Shown: positions 1 to 7,187 of the stretch, in pieces
Position numbering within the stretch: position 1 is the stretch's first letter
Layout of the letters: each line of letters opens with the position of its first letter
DNA from: CAZJAT01 sp964544145
GTDB taxonomy: Bacteria > Hydrothermota > 32-111
Reading direction: 5' to 3'
Length of the DNA: 10,226 nt
NCBI GenBank assembly: GCA_964544145.1
Contig: CAZJAT010000040.1
Span: 1 to 10,226 of the forward strand
Made by a program: the position numbers and the translations under genes
Notes under the pieces: generated by a model
Database searches by the model: none
Told to the model about the DNA's origin: nothing
What the model saw: the letters and a program-made list of their open reading frames with translations, nothing else

Positions 1-623
1 TCCCATTTTTTGAATGTTCCATACAGCAGAGATGATGTGACTAAATATAGATTTATAATGAGAGAAGCACTCAGCAGAATAAATAATGTGTAAAGCCATT
101 GATTGCTGAATGGCACATTGATAAAGATAATGAGAGACGCAATTTCAAGGAACAAAAAAGTGAAAATATATAAACCTTTGCTGTATTTTTTGCACATAAG
201 TATGAAGATGAGTGTTATTATGAAATACAATCCCGAAGCAACATACATGAAGATTCTTCTGTCAAAAGAGAAATAATTTTCTAATTGCATGTTAATTATT
301 TTAATCTCATTGTTTTTGTACATAGTATATTGAAGAATGTCTCCGGGTTTATGGTGTTCAAATATTCTATTATAGAGATAGTGTTTATTCAGTACCCTCT
401 GATTGTCAATCAGGTATAATGTGTCACCAATTTCAATGCCGGATGATAATGCTGCTGAAGACGGCTTCATAAAACTGACATACGTATAAATCCCTTGATT
501 CTTATACTGAATGCCATCATGTGAAAGGTTTTCAATGTGATAAGCCGCAATGACTGTAATTACTAAAAATATTGCCCAGATAATAATTAACAATGTTTTT
601 CTCAGACTAAGATTATTGTTCAT
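1..623 (-). CDS. PDZ-domain multi-pass membrane protein, possible sensor (partial, 3' end outside window)
   Basis: The open frame starts at ATG 623 and is still open at base 1, giving 207 visible residues. It has an N-terminal membrane helix (about residues 10-27) and then an extracytoplasmic stretch of about 95 residues containing a PDZ-like fold. The PDZ signature is SGIEIGDTL at 61-69, the usual S/A-G-hydrophobic-x-x-GD loop. At least three more helices follow (about 124-143, 150-170, 176-200). It is a paralogue of the gene just upstream, with the same order and the same motif. Its start overlaps that gene's stop by 11 nt and no Shine-Dalgarno is visible, so translational coupling is likely. 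The PDZ plus multi-helix layout recalls ComP-like sensor kinases, so a kinase or phosphatase domain could follow beyond base 1. That is inference; nothing catalytic is visible here. Confidence 0.72.
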   Translation of the reverse strand, partial: MNNNLSLRKTLLIIIWAIFLVITVIAAYHIENLSHDGIQYKNQGIYTYVSFMKPSSAALSSGIEIGDTLYLIDNQRVLNKHYLYNRIFEHHKPGDILQYTMYKNNEIKIINMQLENYFSFDRRIFMYVASGLYFIITLIFILMCKKYSKGLYIFTFLFLEIASLIIFINVPFSNQWLYTLFILLSASLIINLYLVTSSLLYGTFKKW

Positions 624-1623
624 AAATAAAATTATTGTAAATAATTAATCCAAGAAGCGGAAGAATGGTGAATATCAAAGTGATATCAACAGAAAGAATT
701 TCATGTTTTCCCAATGCAACAGGTAATGCAAAAAGCATCAGATAGGGTATGAATCCGGAGAAAATTACCATAAGAGCTATTGGAAAATATGTTTCATGTT
801 TTCCCTGTATGCGTTTGAATATGGCAAATGATGTTGAAATGATAGATGACAGTGTCAGAAGACTGATAAGCAATTGTGATAATTTAACCACATTATGAAG
901 GTCTGCAAGATAGTAGGGATTGAATGTTGTTGCCCATCTTATATAAAAAAAGAACCAGAACAAAAAGATGGAAAATGCTATAAATAGAGGAATAAGACGC
1001 ATAAATGCATGGGTTCTTTTGAGAAGCATTTTCAAAGACATGTAAAATGGGATTGACGATGCCATGGATGCAGTAAAAATCAATATGGAATATAAGAGGG
1101 GCCTTTCAAATGAAACATAAGAATATACATATGCAATAGTAACGATAATATAAAACACAAAAATATCAAAAATGATTTTCTTTTTCCCGGGAAATGTCAA
1201 TATGAAGAAAACAAGTACAATAATATTCAATAATGCAATATAAATTATAAAAGCTACTTCCTTTGAGTTCTTGCGGGGAATGAGAATCAATGGGATATGC
1301 TTAATAGTATCAAAATTACGCACTGTAATAATAATAACATCATTTACATTCTTTTTATAAAAAACATCTCTCTTCATCTGATATATGCTGGTGATATCTA
1401 TGTTGTCGGCAGCAATAATCGTGTCGCCTATGGAGAGACCTGAATTATATGCCTGTGAAGTAACGGGAATGAAATTGACATAAACAATACTTCTGTCAGC
1501 CCAAGTGCTTTCATTGAAATCAATATCCGATTCAGGGGTGGTTGAAATATCCAATAAGCCGAATATAATCAGTATTATTGCAATAATAATTATAGAAAAA
1601 AATGCCAATCTGTAATATTTCAT
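613..1623 (-). CDS. PDZ-domain protein with seven further membrane helices, no visible output domain
   Basis: This is a complete 336-residue protein. Helix 1 (about 6-24) is followed by a PDZ-like extracytoplasmic domain (about 45-115; signature SGLSIGDTI at 61-69). Seven hydrophobic segments follow at about 122-144, 150-170, 175-197, 209-228, 247-268, 279-302 and 311-330. The protein ends six residues after the last helix, so it is a sensor-like module with no kinase, phosphatase, cyclase or GGDEF domain. In ComP-like and related PDZ/seven-helix sensors an output domain would start about there. The ATG follows the stop codon of the upstream MBL gene with no spacer (TAA then ATG), and its 3' end overlaps the next paralogue by 11 nt. 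A binding or partner-sensing role is plausible but inferred. I cannot name a specific family. Confidence 0.8.
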   Translation of the reverse strand: MKYYRLAFFSIIIIAIILIIFGLLDISTTPESDIDFNESTWADRSIVYVNFIPVTSQAYNSGLSIGDTIIAADNIDITSIYQMKRDVFYKKNVNDVIIITVRNFDTIKHIPLILIPRKNSKEVAFIIYIALLNIIVLVFFILTFPGKKKIIFDIFVFYIIVTIAYVYSYVSFERPLLYSILIFTASMASSIPFYMSLKMLLKRTHAFMRLIPLFIAFSIFLFWFFFYIRWATTFNPYYLADLHNVVKLSQLLISLLTLSSIISTSFAIFKRIQGKHETYFPIALMVIFSGFIPYLMLFALPVALGKHEILSVDITLIFTILPLLGLIIYNNFIYEQ

Positions 1624-2433
1624 TTATAACTCAAAAGACAGAAACTCACGTGCTGCACTAATGTGTGTTGAATTATACTGCTCCCTTAGATTTCTTATTA
1701 TACTCTTTAATTCTTTATCCTTTCTCATTGGGTCATGATGGGTGAGAATAATATTTCTTGCATTTCCGTCCAATCCGAGCTTAATTGCCTGGTCAAATGT
1801 CGAATGTCCCCATCCGGCTTTTGTTTTGATATCCTCATTGTCATATTGTGCATCATGAATTAAAAAATCAGTATCTTTAATGAAAGAAGTAAATTCATCA
1901 ATGCTTGTTATATTGTCAGTGGGTGAGAATAATTCATTATCAGTCATAAATACAAATGATTTATTCTTTCTTATGAATTTTAAGCCCGTACATCCATTGG
2001 GATGATTGTTTTCAATTGTTTCTATTGTTATATCATCAATGGAAAATGAGCGACTGAATTTTTTATGGCTTATCTGTGAAGGCAGCGTGCGATAATCAGC
2101 AGGGAAAAAAGGTTGTTTCATCTGTAAAGCCAGTGTCTCTCCCAAATTCTTCTTGCCATACATATCAATGTGAATGTCAGAATCAAAAATCGGATTAAAG
2201 AATGGAAGTCCCTGAAGATGGTCCCAGTGATAATGTGTGAAAAGCATGTGCATTGACTTGATTTTCTTTTTTACAACATATGGTCCCACATTGATAATAC
2301 CGGTTCCTGCGTCAATGATAATAAACGTCTTCTCGGTTTCAAGTGTCAGACAGGTTGTGTTTCCTCCGTAATATATAGTGTTTGGTCCTGGTGACGGAAC
2401 AGAACCCCTAACTCCCCAGAATGTTATCAGCAT
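1624..2433 (-). CDS. MBL-fold metallohydrolase, PhnP/cyclic-phosphodiesterase-like
   Basis: This is a 269-residue cytosolic metallo-beta-lactamase-fold hydrolase with no signal peptide. The N-terminus, with GVRGSVPSPG at 7-16 and GGNTTC at 23-28, is typical of the Lactamase_B_2 group that includes PhnP and cyclic-nucleotide phosphodiesterase-like enzymes. The metal site is complete: HYHWDH at 67-72, His144, Asp165 (MTDNE), Asp194 (HDAQYD), a GHS at 209-211, and a late His pair in LTHHDP at 230-235. A phosphodiester substrate is inferred; the exact substrate cannot be read from sequence. I chose the second ATG (2433): a GGAGAG ribosome site sits just upstream of it, and the conserved fold begins at once (MLITFWG). 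An ATG at 2445 would add MESN but has no ribosome site, and its own G is part of the GGAGAG. It is first in the leftward operon, ahead of two PDZ sensors. Confidence 0.88.
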   Translation of the reverse strand: MLITFWGVRGSVPSPGPNTIYYGGNTTCLTLETEKTFIIIDAGTGIINVGPYVVKKKIKSMHMLFTHYHWDHLQGLPFFNPIFDSDIHIDMYGKKNLGETLALQMKQPFFPADYRTLPSQISHKKFSRSFSIDDITIETIENNHPNGCTGLKFIRKNKSFVFMTDNELFSPTDNITSIDEFTSFIKDTDFLIHDAQYDNEDIKTKAGWGHSTFDQAIKLGLDGNARNIILTHHDPMRKDKELKSIIRNLREQYNSTHISAAREFLSFEL

Positions 2434-2437
2434 ATTA

Positions 2438-2443
2438 CTCTCC
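2438..2443 (-). promoter_or_regulatory. Ribosome binding site of the MBL hydrolase
   Basis: GGAGAG reads on the minus strand with a 4-6 nt spacer to ATG 2433. It decides the start: the in-frame ATG at 2445-2443 overlaps this site and has only A/T sequence upstream. Confidence 0.75.
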
Positions 2444-2464
2444 ATTAATAAAAATATATCAATT

Positions 2465-2492
2465 ATTTTACTCTAATATCAAATACTGTCAA
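2465..2492 (-). promoter_or_regulatory. Sigma70-type promoter for the leftward operon
   Basis: On the minus strand a perfect TTGACA (-35, 2492-2487) is followed after 16 bp by TAAAAT (-10, 2470-2465). The expected transcription start is near 2457-2459, giving a leader of about 25 nt that includes the GGAGAG ribosome site. The -35 box lies inside the palindrome at 2485-2519. Prediction is from consensus match and position only. Confidence 0.7.
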
Positions 2493-2519
2493 GAAAAAGA
2501 ATAGTTTTTTATTGACTGT
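2485..2519. repeat. Imperfect palindrome spanning both divergent -35 boxes
   Basis: The left arm ACTGTCAAGAAAAA (2485-2498) pairs with the right arm TTTTTATTGACTGT (2506-2519) at 12 of 14 positions around a 7-nt centre (2499-2505). Each arm contains one -35 hexamer, so the symmetry is partly explained by two divergent promoters. It extends beyond the hexamers on both sides, so it could also be an operator for a dimeric regulator. No regulator is identified. Confidence 0.6.
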
Positions 2520-2539
2520 TAATTATATATCAATAGAAT
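2512..2539 (+). promoter_or_regulatory. Sigma70-type promoter for the rightward operon, probably leaderless
   Basis: TTGACT (-35, 2512-2517) is followed after a 16-bp spacer by TAGAAT (-10, 2534-2539). The expected start is G2546 or A2548, and A2548 is the first base of the epimerase ATG. No Shine-Dalgarno precedes that ATG, which fits a leaderless message. The same 16-bp spacing is found in the opposing promoter. Confidence 0.65.
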
Positions 2540-2547
2540 ATCATTGT

Positions 2548-3513
2548 ATGAATAAATCAATTCTAATAACAGGTGGAGCCGGTTTTATCGGGTCCCACAT
2601 ATACAAAAAGGCTAATGATAATTATATACCATATGTTATTGATAATTTCAGCAATAATTATGATTTGAAGATAAAAATGCAGAATTTGAATTTACGCGCA
2701 ATACCTGAATTAAACTCTAACATCGGAAATATATTTAATATGGATATGCTTGACAGAGATTATCTGAACACGGTTGTAACTCAAATATCTCCTTCAATAA
2801 TTATTCATGCCGCAGCATTACCCGGCATAAGGGCTTCAATGGAAGAACCGCATAAATATTTCAGAGAAAATATACTTACAACATTGAATTTGATTGAAAT
2901 AGCGCGAAAAAACAATATAAGCAAAATAATATTCCTGTCGTCTTCATCTGTTTATGGTGATAATGATGTTCCATTTACTGAGGATATGAATACAAGACCG
3001 CAATCTGTCTATGCCGAGAGTAAAAATGCCTGCGAGGAGCTGCTTCATATGTATTCAATGACATATAATATTGATTTGGTAATCCTCAGACTTTTTACTG
3101 TATATGGGCCTGCACAGAGGCCGGATTTAGCTATTCACAAGTTCTTTATAAATGCAAAGAATAAGAGAAAATCAGAAATTTACGGTTCATTGGATTCATT
3201 CCGCGATTATACATATATTGATGATACTGTTCATGGAATTATGCTGGCTGCTGAGTATATTGAGAATATGGAAGGAACAGAGATATTCAATATAGGTTCA
3301 CAGCATAGAATTATTATGAGGGATATGATTTCAGAGATTGAAAAATACATAGAATTTCCGTATATAATAGTAGGCAAGAAACCAGGTGATCTTGATAGAA
3401 CATTGAGCAGTACTAAAAAAGCAGAAAACATCCTTCATTACAATGCCTCAACTGAATTCAAGGATGGAATAAAAAAATTCAATGAATGGTTCAATGAGTT
3501 TTATAATGAATGA
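2548..3513 (+). CDS. NAD-dependent sugar-nucleotide epimerase, UDP-glucuronate 4-epimerase-like
   Basis: This is a 321-residue extended short-chain dehydrogenase. It has the Rossmann motif GGAGFIGSH (9-17), an SSSSVYG segment (131-137) with the catalytic Ser, and the Tyr155-x-x-x-Lys159 pair (YAESK). GIRASMEEP (93-101), LFTVYGPAQRPDLAIHKF (182-199) and FRDYTYIDD resemble the UDP-glucuronate 4-epimerase branch, which makes UDP-galacturonate for capsule, O-antigen or cell-wall polymers. Substrate choice within the family is inferred. The frame is open back to a TTG at 2512, but that TTG is part of the -35 box. The conserved protein begins at ATG 2548, so I use that. It is the first gene of the rightward operon and overlaps the helicase gene by 8 nt. 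No other polysaccharide gene is visible nearby. Confidence 0.85.
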   Translation: MNKSILITGGAGFIGSHIYKKANDNYIPYVIDNFSNNYDLKIKMQNLNLRAIPELNSNIGNIFNMDMLDRDYLNTVVTQISPSIIIHAAALPGIRASMEEPHKYFRENILTTLNLIEIARKNNISKIIFLSSSSVYGDNDVPFTEDMNTRPQSVYAESKNACEELLHMYSMTYNIDLVILRLFTVYGPAQRPDLAIHKFFINAKNKRKSEIYGSLDSFRDYTYIDDTVHGIMLAAEYIENMEGTEIFNIGSQHRIIMRDMISEIEKYIEFPYIIVGKKPGDLDRTLSSTKKAENILHYNASTEFKDGIKKFNEWFNEFYNE

Positions 3514-5515
3514 ACAGGGAAGCATATTAAATGAAAATCAGGACTTAGCAGTTTCATACTTTGATTCACCTCTTCTGATTCTAGCGGGAGCCGGTTCTGG
3601 AAAAACGCGTGTATTAACACACAAGATAGTATATATAATTAAGGTTCTCAAAGAAAGTCCATATTCAATTTTTGCAGTAACATTTACAAATAAAGCAGCC
3701 AATGAAATGAAAGAGAGGGTAGAATCTCTTTTGCGCACATCAGTTCGCGGTATGTGGATTGGCACCTTTCACTCAATGTGTGTTAAAATGATTAAGATGC
3801 ATAGAAGAATAGAGGGATTGTCATATGATTTCACCATTTATGATGCTCAGGACAGCCGATCACTCGTAAAGAAGCTGTTAAAGGAAATGGATGATGAAGA
3901 ACTTAATTACAAGATATGTACCAAGACAATAAGCAATCTGAAAAATAAGATGATATCTCCTTCAGCATACAGGCACAATGCCGAAAATAAAATGCAGGAA
4001 CGCATAGGTGAAGTATATGAAATGTATGAAAATTTCCTCAAAAAAAATAATGCATTTGATTTTGACTCATTATTGCTTGAAACAGTACGTATATTGAAAA
4101 ATGACAAAACCTTCAGGAAAAAAATGGTGGATATGTTCAAATATATACTTGTTGACGAATATCAGGATACAAATGATGTCCAGTATGAATTGCTGAAACT
4201 GCTGTATAATGGGCACAATCACATATCCGTTGTGGGTGATGATGATCAGTCAATATATGCATTCAGAGGTGCACAGATAAAGAATATACTCAATTTTGAT
4301 AAGGATTTTAATAATACATTTACTGTAAAGCTTGAACAAAATTACAGGTCAACAAAGAAAATACTGCAAACAGCATCAGCTGTTATATCTCATAATTCAA
4401 AAAGGAAAAAGAAAACAATATGGTCGGATCTGGATGAAGGCGATAATATTGAGCTGATAGAGTGTATTGATGAGAAACAGGAAGCGGATTTTATTGCAAG
4501 AAAAATAAATTACCTTAAAGGAAAAGAATATAAATATGCAGAATCTGCTGTTTTATACAGAACAAATGCACAATCAAGACCATTTGAGGAAATGTTCAGA
4601 AAGCATTCAATTCCATACACATTGATTGGAGGGGTTAAGTTTTTTGAAAGAAAAGAAATAAAGGATATTCTTGCATATATGAATATTATCATGAATCCGG
4701 AAGATAGTTTGTCATTGATGAGGATTATAAATGTTCCGAGAAGGGGAATTGGATTAAAGGGAATAGAGACGCTGAAAAATTTGGAAAAAAGCGGAGAGAT
4801 ATACAGTAATATTATATCAAATCCTGATGAATTTGCCGAATCATTATCCATGCAGACTGTAAATGGATTGAAAGAAATAAATAACATTATATGCAAAGCN
4901 NNNNNNNNNNNNNNNNNNNNNNNNNNNNNNNNNNNNNNNNNNNNNNNNNNNNNNNNNNNNNNNNNNNNNNNNNNNNNNNNNNNNNNNNNNNNNNNNNNNG
5001 AAGACAGGGTTTTTATCATGACAGTGCATAATGCAAAGGGACTTGAATTTACAAATGTATTTGTAACAGGAATGGAAGAGGGTCTTTTCCCGCATATAAA
5101 TTCTTTGGACACGGCAAATGGCATTGAGGAAGAAAGACGATTATTCTATGTTGCAATGACAAGAGCCAAACAGCATCTCTATATATCCTATGCAAATGCA
5201 AGGGATTTTTACGGCAGCAGGACAATAAATGGAGTTTCCATGTTTTTGAAGGAACTGCCTGTTAAAGGAATTAGTGAGAGATTCGCATCAGGAATGATTA
5301 AAGAAAAGGAAGAATCCCCCAAAGAGTTTTTTGAGAATAAGGAAACATCTTTGATTATCAAAATTGGGGAAAGGGTTTTTCACCCTATGTGGGGCGATGG
5401 TATAATAAAGGGAATGAAGGGGTCTGGTGATAATACAATTGCAATAATACAGTTCTATTCTGTTGGAGTAAAAAAAGTTTATGTTAAATATGCAAATCTA
5501 AAAAGGAAAATATAA
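3506..5515 (+). CDS. pcrA: ATP-dependent DNA helicase PcrA/UvrD (sequence interrupted by an assembly gap)
   Basis: This superfamily 1A 3'-5' helicase unwinds DNA in nucleotide-excision and mismatch repair and removes stalled complexes. Numbering from ATG 3506 gives 669 residues including 34 unknown. Motifs in order: Walker A AGAGSGKT (27-34), FTNKAANEMKER (60-71), TFHSMC (87-92), DEYQD (217-221), GDDDQSIYAFRGA (244-256), NYRS (279-282), VHNAKGLEF (507-515) and EEERRLFYVAMTRAK (541-555). The C-terminus (about 617-669, GERVFHPMWGDG) is the Tudor-like domain that binds RNA polymerase in PcrA/UvrD. The N gap removes part of domain 2B. In-frame ATGs at 3482 and 3494 are possible starts; 3506 gives the usual short N-terminus. 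The gene overlaps the epimerase by 8 nt and gatC by 1 nt. I use the symbol pcrA for the DEYQD and Tudor form; uvrD would be equally acceptable. Confidence 0.93.
   Translation: MNEQGSILNENQDLAVSYFDSPLLILAGAGSGKTRVLTHKIVYIIKVLKESPYSIFAVTFTNKAANEMKERVESLLRTSVRGMWIGTFHSMCVKMIKMHRRIEGLSYDFTIYDAQDSRSLVKKLLKEMDDEELNYKICTKTISNLKNKMISPSAYRHNAENKMQERIGEVYEMYENFLKKNNAFDFDSLLLETVRILKNDKTFRKKMVDMFKYILVDEYQDTNDVQYELLKLLYNGHNHISVVGDDDQSIYAFRGAQIKNILNFDKDFNNTFTVKLEQNYRSTKKILQTASAVISHNSKRKKKTIWSDLDEGDNIELIECIDEKQEADFIARKINYLKGKEYKYAESAVLYRTNAQSRPFEEMFRKHSIPYTLIGGVKFFERKEIKDILAYMNIIMNPEDSLSLMRIINVPRRGIGLKGIETLKNLEKSGEIYSNIISNPDEFAESLSMQTVNGLKEINNIICKXXXXXXXXXXXXXXXXXXXXXXXXXXXXXXXXXXEDRVFIMTVHNAKGLEFTNVFVTGMEEGLFPHINSLDTANGIEEERRLFYVAMTRAKQHLYISYANARDFYGSRTINGVSMFLKELPVKGISERFASGMIKEKEESPKEFFENKETSLIIKIGERVFHPMWGDGIIKGMKGSGDNTIAIIQFYSVGVKKVYVKYANLKRKI
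4900..4999. other. Assembly gap of exactly 100 N
   Basis: All bases are N. The round length suggests a placeholder for a gap of unknown size. It lies inside the helicase gene, between LKEINNIICK and EDRVFIMTVHNAKG. The reading frame happens to be kept across it, but the family usually has about 80-90 residues here, against the 33-34 that fit. Confidence 0.97.
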
Positions 5516-5808
5516 TGGATATTAACCGTATTAAGCGCTTGGCAGAGCTGTCCTACATTGATTTAACGGATAATGAGAAGGATGAATTCCTTGCTCAGCT
5601 CAAAGAACTCTTCAATCACATAGAGCATGTAATCAACAATGCTGAATATCGCAATATTGACAATGATGATGAGCATAACCGATATCTTACCCTTATACAT
5701 GATGATGAAGAGGAGAAATTATTTCTAAGAGAAGATATTATATTTAATGCAAAAAGGGAGAAAAATGGATATATTCTCGTCCCGAAGATCATTAAGGGGG
5801 AAGAGTGA
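5515..5808 (+). CDS. gatC: Asp-tRNA(Asn)/Glu-tRNA(Gln) amidotransferase subunit C
   Basis: This 97-residue small subunit wraps between GatA and GatB and stabilises the amidotransferase. The N-terminal helix pair (IKRLAELSYIDLTDNE, then FLAQLKELFNHIE) and the C-terminal LREDII...GYILVPKII are the family landmarks. The middle (about 46-70) is unusually Asp/Glu-rich, and the loop between LRED and the VPK motif looks several residues shorter than in many GatC proteins. The ATG overlaps the helicase TAA by one base (TAATG), with an AAGGA ribosome site about 9 nt upstream. The stop overlaps the gatA start (GTGA). Position next to gatA and gatB makes the identification firm despite the short length. 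Confidence 0.93.
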   Translation: MDINRIKRLAELSYIDLTDNEKDEFLAQLKELFNHIEHVINNAEYRNIDNDDEHNRYLTLIHDDEEEKLFLREDIIFNAKREKNGYILVPKIIKGEE

Positions 5809-7187
5809 ATATAAAAAAAATAAAATCAGATATAAATAATAGAGTAAATAAAGCAGAGGAAATTCTGGATATTATTTACAATAGAATCAATGATGACAAT
5901 TTGAATGATTATATCACGCTTACAAAAAACCATGCATATCAATCTGCGGAAAATTCCCAGAAGAGAATCAGTAAAAATGCAGATTTATCCTTAATAGACG
6001 GAATCCCCGTGTCGCTTAAAGATAATTTTTCACTTATAAACTCACGAATGACCTGTGGTTCAAGGATACTTGAAGATTATATAGCACCATATAATTCTAC
6101 TGTAGCGGAGAGAATCATCAATAAGGGCGGTCTCATTGTAGGGAAAACCAATCTTGATGAATTTGCAATGGGTTCTTCTACCGAAACCTCCTATTTCGGT
6201 CACTCTGTTAATCCAATTGACGCATCAATAGTGCCGGGAGGGTCCAGTGGGGGAAGTGCTGTATCGGTTAAAGCACAACATGCGGCACTATCTGTTGGGT
6301 CGGATACAGGGGGTTCTGTGAGACAGCCGGCCGCATGCTGCTCAGTGGTAGGATTTAAACCCAGTTATGGTGTAGTATCCAGATACGGATTGACATCATT
6401 TTCATCATCTTTGGATACAGTAGGTATTATGGGTAATAATGTGCATGATACAAATACACTGTTTGATATCATAAGAGGAACGGATAAATATGATTCAACT
6501 GTTATAGATATAGAAAAAAAGAATATGGATAATAAGATAATAGGATATATTGAAAACATTGAAGGACTATGCCCCAATATTGCAGCAATTTACAGGAAGA
6601 AAATAGAGCAATTACAATCATCAGATTATAAATGTATACCAATAGAGATACCATATCTTATGGAATCAATTGCAATCTATCAGATTATATCTATGTGCGA
6701 AGCTTCAAGTAATCTTGCGCGATATGACGGAATTAAATATGGTTTACAGACAGAAGAGGCAAGGTCTATGTTTGAAATCTATTCAAAAGTGAGAGGGAAG
6801 GGATTCGGAAAGGAAGTAAAGAGAAGAATAATGACAGGAACATATTTCCTTAGTTATGATAATGCAAAATATTATTTGATGAGCCTTGAAATGAGAAAGA
6901 AACTATATACTGTTATGAAAGGCATATTTAATTCTGTATCATATATTGTTATACCTACAACAATGAAATTGCCATTCAAGATTGGCGAGCGAATCGATGA
7001 CCCGCTTAAGATGCATATGTCGGATTCATTAACGGCATTCTGTAATCTGGCCAATCTTCCGGCTATAAGTCTTCCGGCGGGCTATTCTGACAATCTGCCT
7101 GTAGGCATTCAGGTGATTGCTGACTCATTCAATGATATAAATTTAATGGAAACAGCAGAATACATAGAAAAGATTTGGGGTGAATAA
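5805..7187 (+). CDS. gatA: Asp-tRNA(Asn)/Glu-tRNA(Gln) amidotransferase subunit A (glutaminase)
   Basis: This 460-residue amidase-signature enzyme releases ammonia from glutamine and channels it to GatB for amidation of misacylated Glu-tRNA(Gln) or Asp-tRNA(Asn). The Ser-cisSer-Lys triad is intact: Lys72 (SLKDNF), Ser147 (GGSSGGSA, 145-152) and the nucleophile Ser171 (DTGGSVRQPA). These sit seven residues before the S. aureus numbering I recall (79/154/178). EASSNLARYDGIKYG and GFGKEVKRRIMTGTY are further GatA landmarks. It is slightly shorter than the usual 480-490 residues. The start is GTG 5805, overlapping the gatC stop by 4 nt, with a GGGGGAAG ribosome site close upstream. It ends with a 1-nt overlap with gatB. 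Confidence 0.97.
   Translation: MNIKKIKSDINNRVNKAEEILDIIYNRINDDNLNDYITLTKNHAYQSAENSQKRISKNADLSLIDGIPVSLKDNFSLINSRMTCGSRILEDYIAPYNSTVAERIINKGGLIVGKTNLDEFAMGSSTETSYFGHSVNPIDASIVPGGSSGGSAVSVKAQHAALSVGSDTGGSVRQPAACCSVVGFKPSYGVVSRYGLTSFSSSLDTVGIMGNNVHDTNTLFDIIRGTDKYDSTVIDIEKKNMDNKIIGYIENIEGLCPNIAAIYRKKIEQLQSSDYKCIPIEIPYLMESIAIYQIISMCEASSNLARYDGIKYGLQTEEARSMFEIYSKVRGKGFGKEVKRRIMTGTYFLSYDNAKYYLMSLEMRKKLYTVMKGIFNSVSYIVIPTTMKLPFKIGERIDDPLKMHMSDSLTAFCNLANLPAISLPAGYSDNLPVGIQVIADSFNDINLMETAEYIEKIWGE

Noticed and set aside
2494..2510. A-run/T-run hairpin resembling a terminator
   Set aside because: The stem is A/T only and lies between two divergent promoters with no gene ending into it. It is better explained as the centre of the palindrome.
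2512..2547. TTG start at 2512 giving 12 more residues on the epimerase
   Set aside because: The TTG is the first half of the -35 box, no ribosome site precedes it, and the conserved Rossmann start MNKSILITGGAGFIG begins at 2548.
3482..3505. Earlier helicase starts at ATG 3482 and ATG 3494
   Set aside because: They would lengthen the overlap with the epimerase and add residues before the usual short PcrA N-terminus. No clear ribosome site favours them. They remain possible.
4510..5124. 204-residue minus-strand open frame across the assembly gap
   Set aside because: It is antisense to well-conserved helicase motifs, and its length depends on the Ns being read as coding.
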